The notes under the pieces are model-generated. The model ran no database searches, was not told the DNA's origin, and worked only from the letters and a program-made list of their open reading frames with translations. Below, one piece after another: positions 20,501 to 29,200 of a stretch of DNA of 64,000 nucleotides. The stretch is from Flavobacterium piscis (GTDB lineage Bacteria > Bacteroidota > Bacteroidia > Flavobacteriales > Flavobacteriaceae). Position numbers and translations under genes: made by a program. The first letter of the stretch is position 1; every line of letters starts with the position of its first letter. The stretch is taken from positions 372,001 through 436,000 of the forward strand of contig NZ_LVEN01000027.1 in assembly GCF_001686925.1 (NCBI RefSeq), read 5' to 3'.

Positions 20501-20825
20501 CCTGAGCAGAATTTCCGGTTAGATAGATCCATAAACTACTAACCTTAAAAGTGCCCGTAGCGGCGGTAACAGTTCCTGATTGTCCCAAACCTTCAGGTCC
20601 GGCTGAATCTGCAACTTGTATATACCTGTTAGATTGATTATAACCCAAACCAATACCTTGAGATGCAGCAAAGCTTACATAACTGCTGGTAAGATTGAAT
20701 GTTTTAGCCGCACTTGTAAAACTCGATGATCCTATTGTTGCAGCTTCAAATGTCTCCGTCGTTTGTGCAGTAAGAAACTGCATTGAAAAAAACAGAAGAA
20801 TTAATAATAAGTAGAATTTTTTCAT
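14544..20825 (-). CDS. Giant SprB-repeat adhesin with T9SS sorting domain
   Basis: 2093 residues from the ATG at 20825, which is followed by a signal peptide (MKKFYLLLILLFF...TAQ); an ATG 33 bases upstream is less likely. After a sugar-binding-like N-terminal region (about 20-195) and an Fn3-like domain (about 200-300) I count 17 SprB-type repeats of about 75 residues (about 305-1585), each with VSCNGGSNG, YTYxWS, ATASGL and TITDANxC cores. Repeat 13 lacks the CNGG part. An HYR-like domain, MBG-like domains and a C-terminal T9SS sorting domain (RLYPNPIQTG ... KKTLKIIVNK) follow. SprB of Flavobacterium johnsoniae is the moving surface adhesin of gliding motility; this protein is much smaller and may be a paralogue for adhesion to polysaccharide. 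Confidence 0.93.
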   Translation of the reverse strand: MKKFYLLLILLFFSMQFLTAQTTETFEAATIGSSSFTSAAKTFNLTSSYVSFAASQGIGLGYNQSNRYIQVADSAGPEGLGQSGTVTAATGTFKVSSLWIYLTGNSAQDASVTSNGAAGSVTFRGKLGGVTQFTVVKNTTGANTGYGLPGNGFLQVNFATEGGNNNTNFIIDQLEIQLSSNYDYFAVDNFAWNNGAVAPTVTTTAATTVKSVSATLAGDVTADGGDANIERGIVWGTTVNPTTANTKVQMGTGTGTFSNVVTGLPPATTIHFRAYAINSGGTSYGSDLTFTTGAALSTSSISQTNVSCNGGTNGTASVVVTGGSTNYTYSWSPSGGTNATASGLGVGNYTVTITDSELTQITRIFNITQPLILNGTPSTTAVSCFGGSNGTATVVASGGTSGYTYLWSNGATTATATGLLPGTYSVTITDANSCSRTINNILVGQPSAILNGTASTTAVSCFGGSNGTATILASGGTPSYTYLWSNGATTATATGLTAGTYSVTITDANSCTRTINNILVGQPSAILNGTPSTTAVSCFGGSNGTATILASGGTPSYTYLWSNGATTATASGLAAGTYSVTITDANSCTRTINNISVGQPASALTGTTSTTPVSCNGGTNGTATVTPIGGTSTYTYLWSNGATSATASGLAAGNYSVTITDANSCTFTIINIVVTQPPVLNGTPAVTNVSCNGGSNGVASITAFGGTPGYSYLWSNGATTSAITGLAAGTYSVTITDAKGCTKIINNITVGQPSVLTASQGAVNNVSCNGGSNGSATVSVSGGIPTYTYSWSPSGGTAATASGLSQGTYTVTVTDANSCQTTQSFTISEPAPFSVTTSQTDILCNGGATGSATVNVTGGTGAYTYSWAPSGGTAATASGLTAGTYTVTIQDANLCQTTRSFTIIQPSTLVATPISQTNIGCRGEATGSATVNATGGTGAYTYSWSPSGGSAATATGLTAGTYTVTIKDANLCQTTQSFTITQPAAILSASTASTGVSCFGGSNGVASVIASGGTSGYTYLWAPLGGTSATITGRPAGNYTCTITDANGCTLVKNITISTPTQIIVTASKTDVSCNGGTNGTATVSVSGGTAGYTYSWSPTGGTAATASGLAAGTYTVTITDANTCQTTANVTIGQPSVLAATTAKTDVLCNGGATGTASVNVTGGNGNYTYVWSPSGGTAATATGLTAGNYSVLITDAVGCSLNKNFTINQPSILAATTSQINATCVVGGQASVTPSGGTTPYTYLWSNGETTQTVTNLAAGNYSATITDANGCAITKNFTITTINTLVATVSQTDVLCNGSNTGTATVVASGAPGPFTYVWAPTGGNAATATGLTAGNYSVTITSVNGCSIVKNFTITEPTAIVVTPSQTNISCNGGANGSASVVVTGGTGAYTYAWTPSGGTAATASGLTAGTYTVTISDANLCQTTQSFTLTEPAALVATPSQTNVSCNGGSNGSATVSVTGGTGAYTYIWSPTGGTAATASGLVAGTYTVTVQDANTCQTTATVTITEPAILAATTSQVNVSCSGQSDASATVTVTGGTGAYTYAWSPSGGTAATATGLSAGNYSVLITDANSCTLTQNVTITTTPDATAPIPDVATLPAISNTCSVLSAQIPVPTATDNCAGIINATTTDPLNYTAVGNYVIKWTYDDGNGNTSSQNQNVNVTASPLDQVTFANADFTYNGSVRTIEVANLPAGASVVYATTPSTGTLNGATNAGIYTVTAIVSPSVSTPNCSAITLTAQLTNNKAAQQITFGAIPAKILGVNNNFNLEATSNSGLPIRYSFTYTSALPPANVSATGLVNLLRSGSLTIVAHQDGNENYLPAADVSQVLVIKNNDITVSKITIGTKVFENPAKEIKYLMECGENNVNVAFTNETGATFSPSANFTITPPKPGIYTQNVTVTSQDGTATATYVLTIEKPFGFYDIVHQKFNNILLINNNPQTNGGYEFVSYQWFKNGQLVGTGQYYSAGDDLANSLDKSADFSAKMTTKDGKTLQTCSTKISTQKSSTARLYPNPIQTGQVITVEADFPAEELENMQISLYTVSGQLVKTLKSSTVKTEVQLPDAESNMYVVVIETPNIKKTLKIIVNK

Positions 20826-20917
20826 AATTTTCTGATATTGAATTAATTTTTTTTGCATTGTTGCATTACATTTTTGTCTTAAATTTCCAACTTCAAATCA
20901 TAATTAAATTTGAAGTT

Positions 20918-21925
20918 ATGAATAAACAAAAGCTTGCGATTATTGTTCAATCTATCATTCAATCAAATACGGTTACTGATCATGCAAAATGTGCCAAAGC
21001 TCTTTCTGATTTTTACAGCAGCCTTTCTGAAGTTCAACATTCTGATGGAAATGAAGTTTCTGTAAAAGGTGGTATTGCCTTATCAAGTTCCGGTGCGGCA
21101 GATTGTATAGATGACTATTTGCGTACCATTTATTTTCTAAAAGGAATTTACAAGGCCATAACTAAATTATCCGATGACTTTCCTCAAAAAAGCATCAATA
21201 TACTTTATGCAGGCTGTGGACCTTATGCCACTTTAATTCTGCCTTTACTTCCATTATTTAATAAAGAGAGGATTAATGCCATTTTATTAGATATTAATGC
21301 AGAATCAATACAATCTGTTCGCCATCTTTTAACAGTAATTGGTCTTGACGAATACTCCTTACAATTAATTGAAACGGATGCCACGACTTATACAAAACCA
21401 GAAGATTTTACAATAGATCTGGCCATATCTGAAACCATGCACTATGCTTTAACCCGTGAACCACAAGTTGCTATAGTGAAAAATATTGTTAAGCAGCTGC
21501 CTGAACACGCAATTTTAATTCCCGAAGAAATAAGAATAGATCTGGCCTACACTTTTTTTGATTACGAGCCATCACTTAAAAATGCCAAAGAAGAGATAAA
21601 GGGCCACAAACAATTGCAGCCCTATCCTCATCATGTATTTGTTGATAGATTATTTACAATAAGCAAAGAACTTGGCAGTTTAGGTCATAATTCTAAATTT
21701 GAAAGTGACTTTTATGATCTGCCCGAAAATTTTACTGAATGTCCTGATGTTTGCATTTTTACTGAAATTAAAGTATTTGACAACATTGAATTAAAAACCG
21801 CTGAGTCTTATATAACAAATCCGTTTTGTGTTGTATCTCTTTATAGTATCAATGATTATTCAGGAATTCAGTTGCTGTACGATTTTAGCGAAATACCAAA
21901 ATGGTCCTACAGCCTTAAAAAATAA
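20918..21925 (+). CDS. Rossmann-fold SAM methyltransferase-like protein
   Basis: 335 residues from the ATG at 20918; the frame continues upstream but that part is not protein-like. Motif I is ILYAGCGPYATL (about 96-107), followed by an acidic strand-2 end (LLDINAESI), an ETDATTY segment and a strand-4 region AISETMHYAL, reminiscent of arginine-methyltransferase-like enzymes (SExM). The N-terminal 90 residues are helical. The substrate is unknown. It diverges from the adhesin gene across 92 bases and faces a tail-collar-like gene, with only 4 bases between their stops; I see no proof that they act together. Confidence 0.65.
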   Translation: MNKQKLAIIVQSIIQSNTVTDHAKCAKALSDFYSSLSEVQHSDGNEVSVKGGIALSSSGAADCIDDYLRTIYFLKGIYKAITKLSDDFPQKSINILYAGCGPYATLILPLLPLFNKERINAILLDINAESIQSVRHLLTVIGLDEYSLQLIETDATTYTKPEDFTIDLAISETMHYALTREPQVAIVKNIVKQLPEHAILIPEEIRIDLAYTFFDYEPSLKNAKEEIKGHKQLQPYPHHVFVDRLFTISKELGSLGHNSKFESDFYDLPENFTECPDVCIFTEIKVFDNIELKTAESYITNPFCVVSLYSINDYSGIQLLYDFSEIPKWSYSLKK

Positions 21926-21929
21926 GCTA

Positions 21930-22484
21930 TTAATTTCTTGTAGGGAAAATACCTTCTAAGCAGATAATATAAGTTAATGCCACATAAGGCTGCATGATAG
22001 AAACAGGAATATTACTACCTGTTGCACCTGTTGTAACATTAGTTGTTAAATCTACACTTGGGGTTGCAGTTGTAAATCCTAACGTTGGAGTAAAGACTCT
22101 GGATATAACAGATCCAGGTGCGGCAATTGACGCACCGGCTACTGGAGTTGAATCTGTCGCATTTGATGCACTTACAGATATTTTACCAGGTCCTGCATGC
22201 ACGTGAGCAGGCAAATTGCTTGTTAAAAGAGAAACAGTTGGTGTACCAGCAACTTGTCCAAGAACGTAGTTTGATCCACCACCATTTCCTGCTCCAATAG
22301 CTGTTGAACCCTGAAGATTAGGTAATGCAAATGTTGTTTGGCCATTCCCTCCGTAAGTAGTACCTAAAATTGCGAATAAGGCATTATTTTGTGCAATCGA
22401 CATTATTTGCCCGTTACACAAAGCCCAGCCCCTCGGAGCAAAATTTCCTGCAAAAAGTTTTACAACTCCAATGAATTCTTCCAT
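21930..22484 (-). CDS. Phage tail collar (MdpB-like) domain protein
   Basis: 184 residues. The start MEEFIGVVKLFAGNFAPRGW, then ALCNGQ, is diagnostic of the tail-collar / microcystin-dependent-protein family, followed by ALFAILGTTYGGNGQTTFAL and PNLQG. The middle is Ser/Thr/Gly-rich with a LPAHVHAG motif, and the end is IMQPYVALTYIICLEGIFP. No signal peptide is present. In Bacteroidota these genes often occur as chromosomal groups without a phage, and their function is unresolved. Here a single copy is present, with no other phage gene nearby. Confidence 0.9.
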   Translation of the reverse strand: MEEFIGVVKLFAGNFAPRGWALCNGQIMSIAQNNALFAILGTTYGGNGQTTFALPNLQGSTAIGAGNGGGSNYVLGQVAGTPTVSLLTSNLPAHVHAGPGKISVSASNATDSTPVAGASIAAPGSVISRVFTPTLGFTTATPSVDLTTNVTTGATGSNIPVSIMQPYVALTYIICLEGIFPTRN

Positions 22485-23214
22485 AATTTAATGTTTTAAA
22501 TAGTTAATGATTAGATTTAGTTTTGTAGCGATCCTGTTTTTCTTCAAACAGGTTTAATAAAATTGTAATAGAATGCTAATGTACTTTTTATAAGTATCTT
22601 ATTTACAGGTATTTTTACCTGTTTTTGTAAATAAAATTCTATATTTTAGATTTGGAACAGAAACTATTAAAAAGCAAAAAACTTAGAATTTATACTTCAG
22701 TAAAATGCTTCATTAATTAATGGCTGTTATTTAATCAGTTTTAAAATTAGATATCTGTTACCTATATCCAGAAAAAGATGTTACGGAACGACTATTTCCT
22801 GTCATGAAACCTATTTTTAGTGTCAGATAAATTTTGATGGGTAACGAATAGAATTATGCGGATTCATTATTCAAGTACAAAAGATGATTTTTATTGAATA
22901 ACGTAATGAAGAAATATTTTTTTAGGCTTGTAGAAACGGATTTCGTTTATTTGAACGAATAAATTTACAAAATTAATATTGTAACTATCAGTAAAACAGA
23001 GTTATTATGAAATTATTATTTAATAAGCAGAAAAGAGAATACTTATAGTCGGTTTATAGCTATATCATATGAATAGTAAGGCACTTTTGATTTTAGTTGG
23101 AAAATATTGAGAAATACTTTTAGCTTTAATCCTTTTGTTTTTCAATTCTAAAATTAAAAAGATTTATTTTTGCAGCTCAATCAGAGTGATAGTAAACTCG
23201 AATTCCGTTACTTT
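22485..23214. other. Long gene-free region with hairpins
   Basis: About 730 AT-rich bases upstream of both the collar gene (minus) and the HAD gene (plus). Two hairpins lie on the collar side: CCTGTTT/AAACAGG (22533-22552) and ACAGGTA/TTACCTGT within TTTACAGG...GTAAA (about 22602-22630). They could be regulator sites or 5'-leader structures. The rest shows no ORF or repeat that I can support. Confidence 0.4.
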
Positions 23215-23853
23215 ATGAAAGCAGTTATTTTCGACATGGATGGTGTAATTATTGATTCGGAACCGTTTTGGCAAAAAGCTGAATTTGAAGTTTTCTCTTC
23301 ACTTGGAGTTACATTAAATGAAGAATTTACCAATCGAACCAAAACAATGACAACTGTAGAAGTAACAAAGTTTTGGTATGAAAAATTTCCCTGGGAAAGT
23401 AAAAGCCTGGAAGAGGTTGAAGAAATGGTGGTCGCGAGAGTAATGCACTTGGTAGAGCAGGATGGAAGCGAAATAAATGGTATCGAATCTTTTATAAAAA
23501 AACTTAAAGACAATGGTTTTAAAATAGGTCTCGCAACAAATTCTCCTTATAAAATAATACCTGTAGTGTTAGAAAAAGCGGGTATTGCTGACTATTTTGA
23601 TATCATTTTCTCGGCAGAATTTGTACCATTAGGAAAACCTGATCCCGCTATATATTTAATGACATCGAAAGAATTAGGAATCGAGCCTGAAAATTGCATT
23701 GTTATCGAAGATTCTTATTCGGGAATGATGGCCGCAAAAAAGGCAGGTATGAAAGTCGTTGCGTTTACAAACGGAAATGAAGATCTTAATTTAAGTTTAG
23801 CCGATTATACAATGGAAAGTTTTCTGGAAAACGAACCGACAATATTCTCCTGA
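23215..23853 (+). CDS. HAD-IA family phosphatase (hexitol/2-deoxyglucose-6-phosphatase type)
   Basis: 212 residues from the ATG at 23215, since the catalytic motif follows immediately: FDMDGVIIDSEP (D7 nucleophile, D9 acid/base). Motif II is IGLATNSP, the Lys of motif III is in PLGKPDPAIY, and motif IV is VIEDSYSG. The cap region between about 17 and 90 is of the small helical type. The sequence is closest in flavour to YniC/HxpB, which dephosphorylates sugar or hexitol phosphates. Substrate unproven. Monocistronic. Confidence 0.85.
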   Translation: MKAVIFDMDGVIIDSEPFWQKAEFEVFSSLGVTLNEEFTNRTKTMTTVEVTKFWYEKFPWESKSLEEVEEMVVARVMHLVEQDGSEINGIESFIKKLKDNGFKIGLATNSPYKIIPVVLEKAGIADYFDIIFSAEFVPLGKPDPAIYLMTSKELGIEPENCIVIEDSYSGMMAAKKAGMKVVAFTNGNEDLNLSLADYTMESFLENEPTIFS

Positions 23854-23894
23854 TTGATATCTTGTTGCTTAGCAGGAAAGTGAACAAATTTGGT

Positions 23895-24434
23895 CTATAC
23901 AATATAATTTTGTAAAAGCTCAAGCCTTTCTTTTACCGTTAAATCACCATCCAGAAACAAAGTCGTACATTCTACTTCGGTTAGCCATTGCTTTTGCTGT
24001 TTAAAACTTCTGCTGGTGGTATTTTCTTCCAAATCATATTCGGCAGCCCAGGCTAGAAATGCCTTGTATTTGGTGTTTAATTTTTCATCAAAAAGTATTT
24101 TATTTCCATATCTCGAGATTTCCCTGTCAGCCAATCTTTGCAATCTGATTTCTTGCGGAATATATAATAAAACAACAAGATCAAATAGATCTTTATAATT
24201 TGTTTTCCAACGAAATATAGAACCGGTAACAACTACATTCTCCTGAGAATAAAAATCGGTTTCGAATAAGGAATTGCGTTCCTCATAATGTTTTGCTTCC
24301 TGAAAAGGAGGATCTGTTTTTTCCCAAAAGTACTCGTCAGAATCCAGGTGCAAAAAACGGGTATTATTTTTTACGAAAGAATTGCCAAGTGTTGTTGCGC
24401 CGGCTCCCGAGGCCCCCATAATCATTATTCTCAT
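23895..24434 (-). CDS. P-loop kinase, adenylate/shikimate-kinase-like
   Basis: 179 residues. A Walker A motif GASGAGATT (about 7-15) sits at the very start after MRIMIM, and HLDSDEYFWEKTDPPF fits the substrate-binding acidic region of topology-modulation/adenylate-kinase-like proteins. An LADREISRYGNK segment looks like the Arg-rich lid. These cytosolic enzymes phosphorylate small molecules or nucleotides; the acceptor is not known. It is convergent with the HAD phosphatase, 41 bases away. Confidence 0.7.
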   Translation of the reverse strand: MRIMIMGASGAGATTLGNSFVKNNTRFLHLDSDEYFWEKTDPPFQEAKHYEERNSLFETDFYSQENVVVTGSIFRWKTNYKDLFDLVVLLYIPQEIRLQRLADREISRYGNKILFDEKLNTKYKAFLAWAAEYDLEENTTSRSFKQQKQWLTEVECTTLFLDGDLTVKERLELLQNYIV

Positions 24435-24614
24435 CCTGTTTTTAATTAATGCTTTAATTCAATTTTTCCTTAGAACATAAAAATAGTTATAATCTTTAAA
24501 GATGAATTCAATTTGTTTTAAATAAAAACAGAAATAAATTTTGAAATATTTTGTCACCAAGATCGTTTAATAACCAATGAACTCAGTGTAATATAACATT
24601 ACAGCATGAATTTG

Positions 24615-24622
24615 TATATTTG
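24615..24622 (+). promoter_or_regulatory. Bacteroidota -7 box (TATATTTG)
   Basis: TATATTTG matches the TAnnTTTG -7 consensus of the Bacteroidota primary sigma factor. It lies 30 bases before the ATG at 24652 and overlaps the GTG at 24622, which makes the ATG the better start for the histidine kinase. A matching -33 TTTG is not obvious. Confidence 0.45.
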
Positions 24623-24651
24623 TGTACTTTCTTAACCTACTAAAGTCTATA

Positions 24652-26019
24652 ATGCCTGAATTTTCACCACTGGATCCAAAAACAGTTTTCCTGCTTTATT
24701 TTTGGGGAAACTTATTTATTTGCATTCTCATTTTTAGTTATTCGTTTTCGTATGCTTCGATTGAAAACAAAAGAAAATTAAACATTTTTGGCTACGGAAA
24801 AATAACCCTGACCATTGGTTGGGTTCTTATTTTTTTAAGAAACATAATCCCGGATTTTATTTCTATTAATATTGCCAATTCTATCATTTTGTGCGGATGC
24901 TGCTATGAAACAATAGCGATGTTATCGATGCTCAAATTGAAATCAAGAAGGTGTAATCGCTTGCAAATAGGCATAACCATTGTTGCAATAGCAGTTTTTA
25001 ATATTGCAACATTATTAGAGAGTAAGGTGAATACCCGAATTGTAATTATGTCACTGGGAATTTTTGCCATTTTTTTGCCGCCAACAATTAATTATTTCAG
25101 AGAAAAAGGAAATAATCTTTTTCGGATGTTTTATTTACTGGGCTACGCTGTTTTTGAAATTTTAATCTTCATACGTGCAGTTTATAATTATATCAATCCG
25201 CAGGAATATTTTTTTTCGTACCGCGTTTTCGACAGTTTGTACAGTATTAGTTTGTTTTTGCTCACTCTTATTGGTACAGTAGGATTTTTGTTGCTGGTAA
25301 AAGAAAAACAAGATCTTAAAATCAAAAAGCTTTTAAACGATAAAAACTTATTCTTTTCGATTATAGCGCACGATCTAAAAGGCCCGTTGGGATCATCGGT
25401 TGCATTATCAGAAATATTAGCTGAGGAAATTGATGCTTACAGTCGTGAAGAGATTAGGGAAATTACAGGAATGCTCCACGAATCGAACAAAAACATTTAT
25501 AAGCTGCTGGAGAATCTTTTAGACTGGTCGCGGGTACAAACGGGAATGATTGAATACAGTCCTAAAAAAGTAGTATTGAATACCCTGATTGAAGAGAACA
25601 TAGCACTTAACAGAAATACAGCATTAAATAAAAACATAGATCTTAAGTTTGAATCGACCGAAATTATAGAAGTAAAACTCGATAAATACATGATTGATAC
25701 TGTTTTGCGAAATCTGCTGACCAATGCCATTAAATTTACGGATCAGCAAGGAGAAATTAGTATCACGATTAAAAAGAGAAACCAAAAAGCAGAAGTATCG
25801 ATCACGGACAATGGTATTGGAATTCCTGATAATATAAAAGAAAAACTTTTTAAAATTAATGCCAAAGTAATTCAGAAAGGAACAGAAAACGAAAGCGGAA
25901 ATGGTTTGGGATTATTACTCTGCAGTGAATTTATAAAAAAACACCAAGGCGAAATTTGGGCCGAAAGTGAATTTGGAAAAGGAAGTACTTTTAAGTTTAT
26001 TTTACCGCTGGAGGGATAA
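24652..26019 (+). CDS. Membrane sensor histidine kinase with seven-helix-like N-terminus
   Basis: 455 residues. The N-terminal half holds about six to seven membrane segments (about 12-34, 50-66, 74-92, 107-122, 130-146, 158-178 and 196-216). The cytosolic half has a HisKA domain with H240 in SIIAHDLKGPLG, and a HATPase_c domain with NLLTNAIKF, DNGIGIPD and GNGLGLLL. No receiver, PAS or HAMP is present. Its ligand and partner regulator are not visible in the neighbourhood. The ATG at 24652 was preferred because a -7 box overlaps the upstream GTG. Confidence 0.9.
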   Translation: MPEFSPLDPKTVFLLYFWGNLFICILIFSYSFSYASIENKRKLNIFGYGKITLTIGWVLIFLRNIIPDFISINIANSIILCGCCYETIAMLSMLKLKSRRCNRLQIGITIVAIAVFNIATLLESKVNTRIVIMSLGIFAIFLPPTINYFREKGNNLFRMFYLLGYAVFEILIFIRAVYNYINPQEYFFSYRVFDSLYSISLFLLTLIGTVGFLLLVKEKQDLKIKKLLNDKNLFFSIIAHDLKGPLGSSVALSEILAEEIDAYSREEIREITGMLHESNKNIYKLLENLLDWSRVQTGMIEYSPKKVVLNTLIEENIALNRNTALNKNIDLKFESTEIIEVKLDKYMIDTVLRNLLTNAIKFTDQQGEISITIKKRNQKAEVSITDNGIGIPDNIKEKLFKINAKVIQKGTENESGNGLGLLLCSEFIKKHQGEIWAESEFGKGSTFKFILPLEG

Positions 26020-26158
26020 AATTTCAAATTCCAAATTCCAAATTCCAAAACCCAAAATCCAAAATCCAAAATCCAAAATCCAACAAATTTATAGACCAAC
26101 AATTGGAATTTGGAATTTAAAAAATTGGAATTTTAAAATCAATTGATTGGAATTTTTA
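26020..26158. repeat. Simple 7-8 bp tandem repeat with inverted tail
   Basis: Runs of AAATTCC and AAAATCC units (about nine, 26020-26083) are followed by the inverse GGAATTTGGAATTT (about 26104-26120), so the segment can form a long AT-rich foldback just after the kinase stop. Not coding. Confidence 0.7.
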
Positions 26159-26179
26159 TTTAAGTTTTAAATAAAAAAA

Positions 26180-26215
26180 GTCCCCCAGTTTCATAAGGGT
26201 GTGAAACTGGGGGAC
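26180..26215. terminator. Strong intrinsic terminator of the Oar-like gene
   Basis: Perfect 14-bp stem GTCCCCCAGTTTCA / TGAAACTGGGGGAC (26180-26193 and 26202-26215) with an 8-base loop. T-rich sequence in the minus-strand sense follows (AAAAAAA before it on plus). It lies 27 bases after the stop of the minus-strand receptor gene and may serve the kinase from the other side. Confidence 0.9.
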
Positions 26216-26241
26216 AAGTAAAAAAAATAAAACACAAATCT

Positions 26242-29200
26242 TTAGAACGAATATCTCAATCCAAGCTGACCTTGGAATCTTGAAGCCAATTGATCTATAG
26301 TATAAGGTGTAGCCGTAGGTTTTTGGAAAGTGTACGTTGGATCGCCAGTAGCAACTCCGCCTAAGTTTCCTGATTTTGTTAACCCAAGGTTAGCTGTCGA
26401 ATTGTAAGTGTTTGGAACAAAATAGCTTCTTCCCCAATCTTTGTTGATAAGGTTTCCAACATTGGCCATACTAAATGAAATTTGGAATGTACCTACTTTT
26501 TGAACTTTGATTTCATCCGTTAATTTCAAATCTGCCTGAATGTTCCATGGAGTTGTATCACCATTTCTTTGTGTGAATGTTCCTCTTCTGCTTTTCAAAT
26601 AATCATTTCCGTTAATGAAAGCTTCGTAATCTGCTACCTGTTGAGCCGCTGTAGCGGATGGAACACCTGCTGCACTTACACCGATATATTTAGCTGCTTC
26701 TGCTGCATCTTTAAAGATATAAGCTAAACCTGCTGCTTGTCCTGTTCCTGCAATGGTTGAGTTTACAAATCCCCATGAAAACGGATTTCCAGATTGTGCA
26801 TTAAAATACACATTAGCAGAGAAAGTATTGTTGTCAGCCAGTTTTACCGCATATCCAACATTAGAAACAATTCTGTGTTTGATATTAAAGTTCGAAGTGG
26901 CCAATTGAGGATCGTTAGGTGTCAATGACTGATTCATCTGGAAGTTACTTTCCATAGAGTTACGAATTCCGTTTGTAACGTCACGAGAATCTCCATAAGT
27001 GTACGCCACCATAAAATTCAAACCAAAATCGTATGATTTCGAAACCATTTCAGTAATGCTGTATCGGTATCCTTTATTAGTATTTGATAATAAGTAAGCA
27101 TTAGAAAAAGCTGGGTTTATGTTTGCGGCATAAATTGGCATTTGGTGATTGGTATCATAAGAAAAATAAGTTGGGTTATCGGTCTTATTTACCTGTTGAA
27201 ACTCAAGATCACGAATTACTTTAGTATAAATACCTTCGGTTGTAAATTTATAGCCACCGATAATTTTATCGATTGCCAAAGAGTTTCTTAAAACAGCCGG
27301 CATTTTAAATTTATTATCTACTAAATCTGCCTGAACTTTTGGCGTAGCATCGTGGTATCCATTCAAACCATTGTTTGCCAAAGGATCACCTGCTGCTGTA
27401 ACCTGAGCTGCTGTAAGGTTATTTTTGTCATAACTTCCGTAACCTACACCATCATTATAATACGCATATCCTAACCATGCAAAAGGAATTCTGCCTGTAA
27501 ATACTCCAGAACCACCTCTTAAAACAAGGGTTTTATCTTCGTCTACATTATAGGTAAATCCAACTCTTGGAGAAACTAATGCGGTAGTAAAAAAGTTATT
27601 ACTAATTTGATTTAAAGGAGTGTAACTGTAAGTATTACCATAGTTAGCATCAGCAGGAGAATTTTGTACCTGAGGGCTCAATTTTGGTTTATTTGGCAAA
27701 TCAGTATAATCAACTCTCACACCAGGAGTCACTTTAAGTTTGTTGCCAATTCTTATCTCATCCTGTACATAAACGCTATAAAGATTTACTTTGAATTTAG
27801 CATACGGGTTATTAAAGATTTCATCTCTTGTAGAACCGTCAAAAGGATACGTGCCACGAACACGAGTAGGAAGTTTATTCATGAAATCTGCAAGAGATTT
27901 GTATGAAACTCTTCCGTTTAGCGCATTTACAAATCCGTAATTAATGTCGTAGAATTCGTTGTGCGTACCAAACAATAAAGTATGATTTCCTGTTTTATAA
28001 GTAAGGTTGTCCGTGATTTCGGCTGTATTTTGTTTCATATTAAAAACAGTAGCTTCACGATCATTTCCTAAGAATATTGTTCCTCCGTTGTAACCAATTT
28101 CAGCCTGAGGAAACATGGCATTTGATGATTTTGGATCACGATAATCTTTAATAGCCGAATAACTTGCAAGGAATGAGTTTGACCATTGGCTATTGAAATG
28201 ACTTTTTAATTCTAAAACCGTACTAACAGATTGGTTTTTTTGCGTGAAATCCATGCTTGAAAACCTGAAGTTTGCTGCGTCACGTTCTAAATTCGAAGCC
28301 TGAGAAATAACCGTATTGTTTCGTAACGAAAGAGCGTGTTTATCATTAATTTTCCAATCTAATTTATTGAAGAATTTTTGGTTTTTTGCAAAGTTGTTGT
28401 AAGCACCATAACTTCCCGGATCAAATCCGTAATTTGTTTTTACGAAGTTTGAAATTTGCTCTGCTGTAGCATTATCAACCAATGAAGTCAATTTTCCGTT
28501 AGAATCTGTTTGTCCTGCATTGTAGAACAAAGGATCGGTTCTTTCGGCATATTCCATATTGGTAAAAAAGAACAATTTGTCTTTGATAATGGGTAAACCT
28601 AGTCTGAAACCAACTTGGTAATCACCAAAAGAATTTGGCATTTTAGAACCGTCACCAGCATTATTAGGACCCGTAATAGCAGCATTTCTGCCATAGCTAT
28701 AAATAGATCCTGTTACTTCATTTGTACCACTGCGGGTAACAGCATTAACGCTTCCTCCTAAAAAGTTTCCTAATTTAATGTCGTAAGGAGCAATATAAAC
28801 CTGAATATCCTGTATTGCATCCAAACTTATAGAGTTCGAGCGCGTGCTGCTTCCAGGCATTCCTGAAGTTCCGGACTGACCACCTAAAGACGGGCTAAAA
28901 CCAATTGCATCATTATTGATCGAACCGTCAATGGTTACGTTGTTGTATCTAAAGTTCGTTCCTGCAAAAGAGTTGTTTGAACTTTGAGGAACCAGTTTAG
29001 TAACATCCTGAATCCCTCTGTTGATCAACGGTAAACCATTAATTTTTTTCTCATTAATACTTGTTCCGTTATTTTTAGACGATGGTTTAGAACCTGTAAT
29101 CACCACTTCTTCTAATACATTATTATCTGTTTTACCCACTACAATTGTTGGTAAATCATTGTCGCCTAATGCTAAATGTATTTGTGCATTAGAATAATCT

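Noticed and set aside
14544..20825. Repetitive DNA considered as a tandem non-coding array
   Set aside because: The frame stays open throughout, repeats are 75 codons with conserved protein motifs, and a signal peptide and sorting domain bracket them.
21930..22484. Prophage remnant
   Set aside because: Only a collar-domain gene is present; there is no integrase, capsid, terminase or attachment-site pair.
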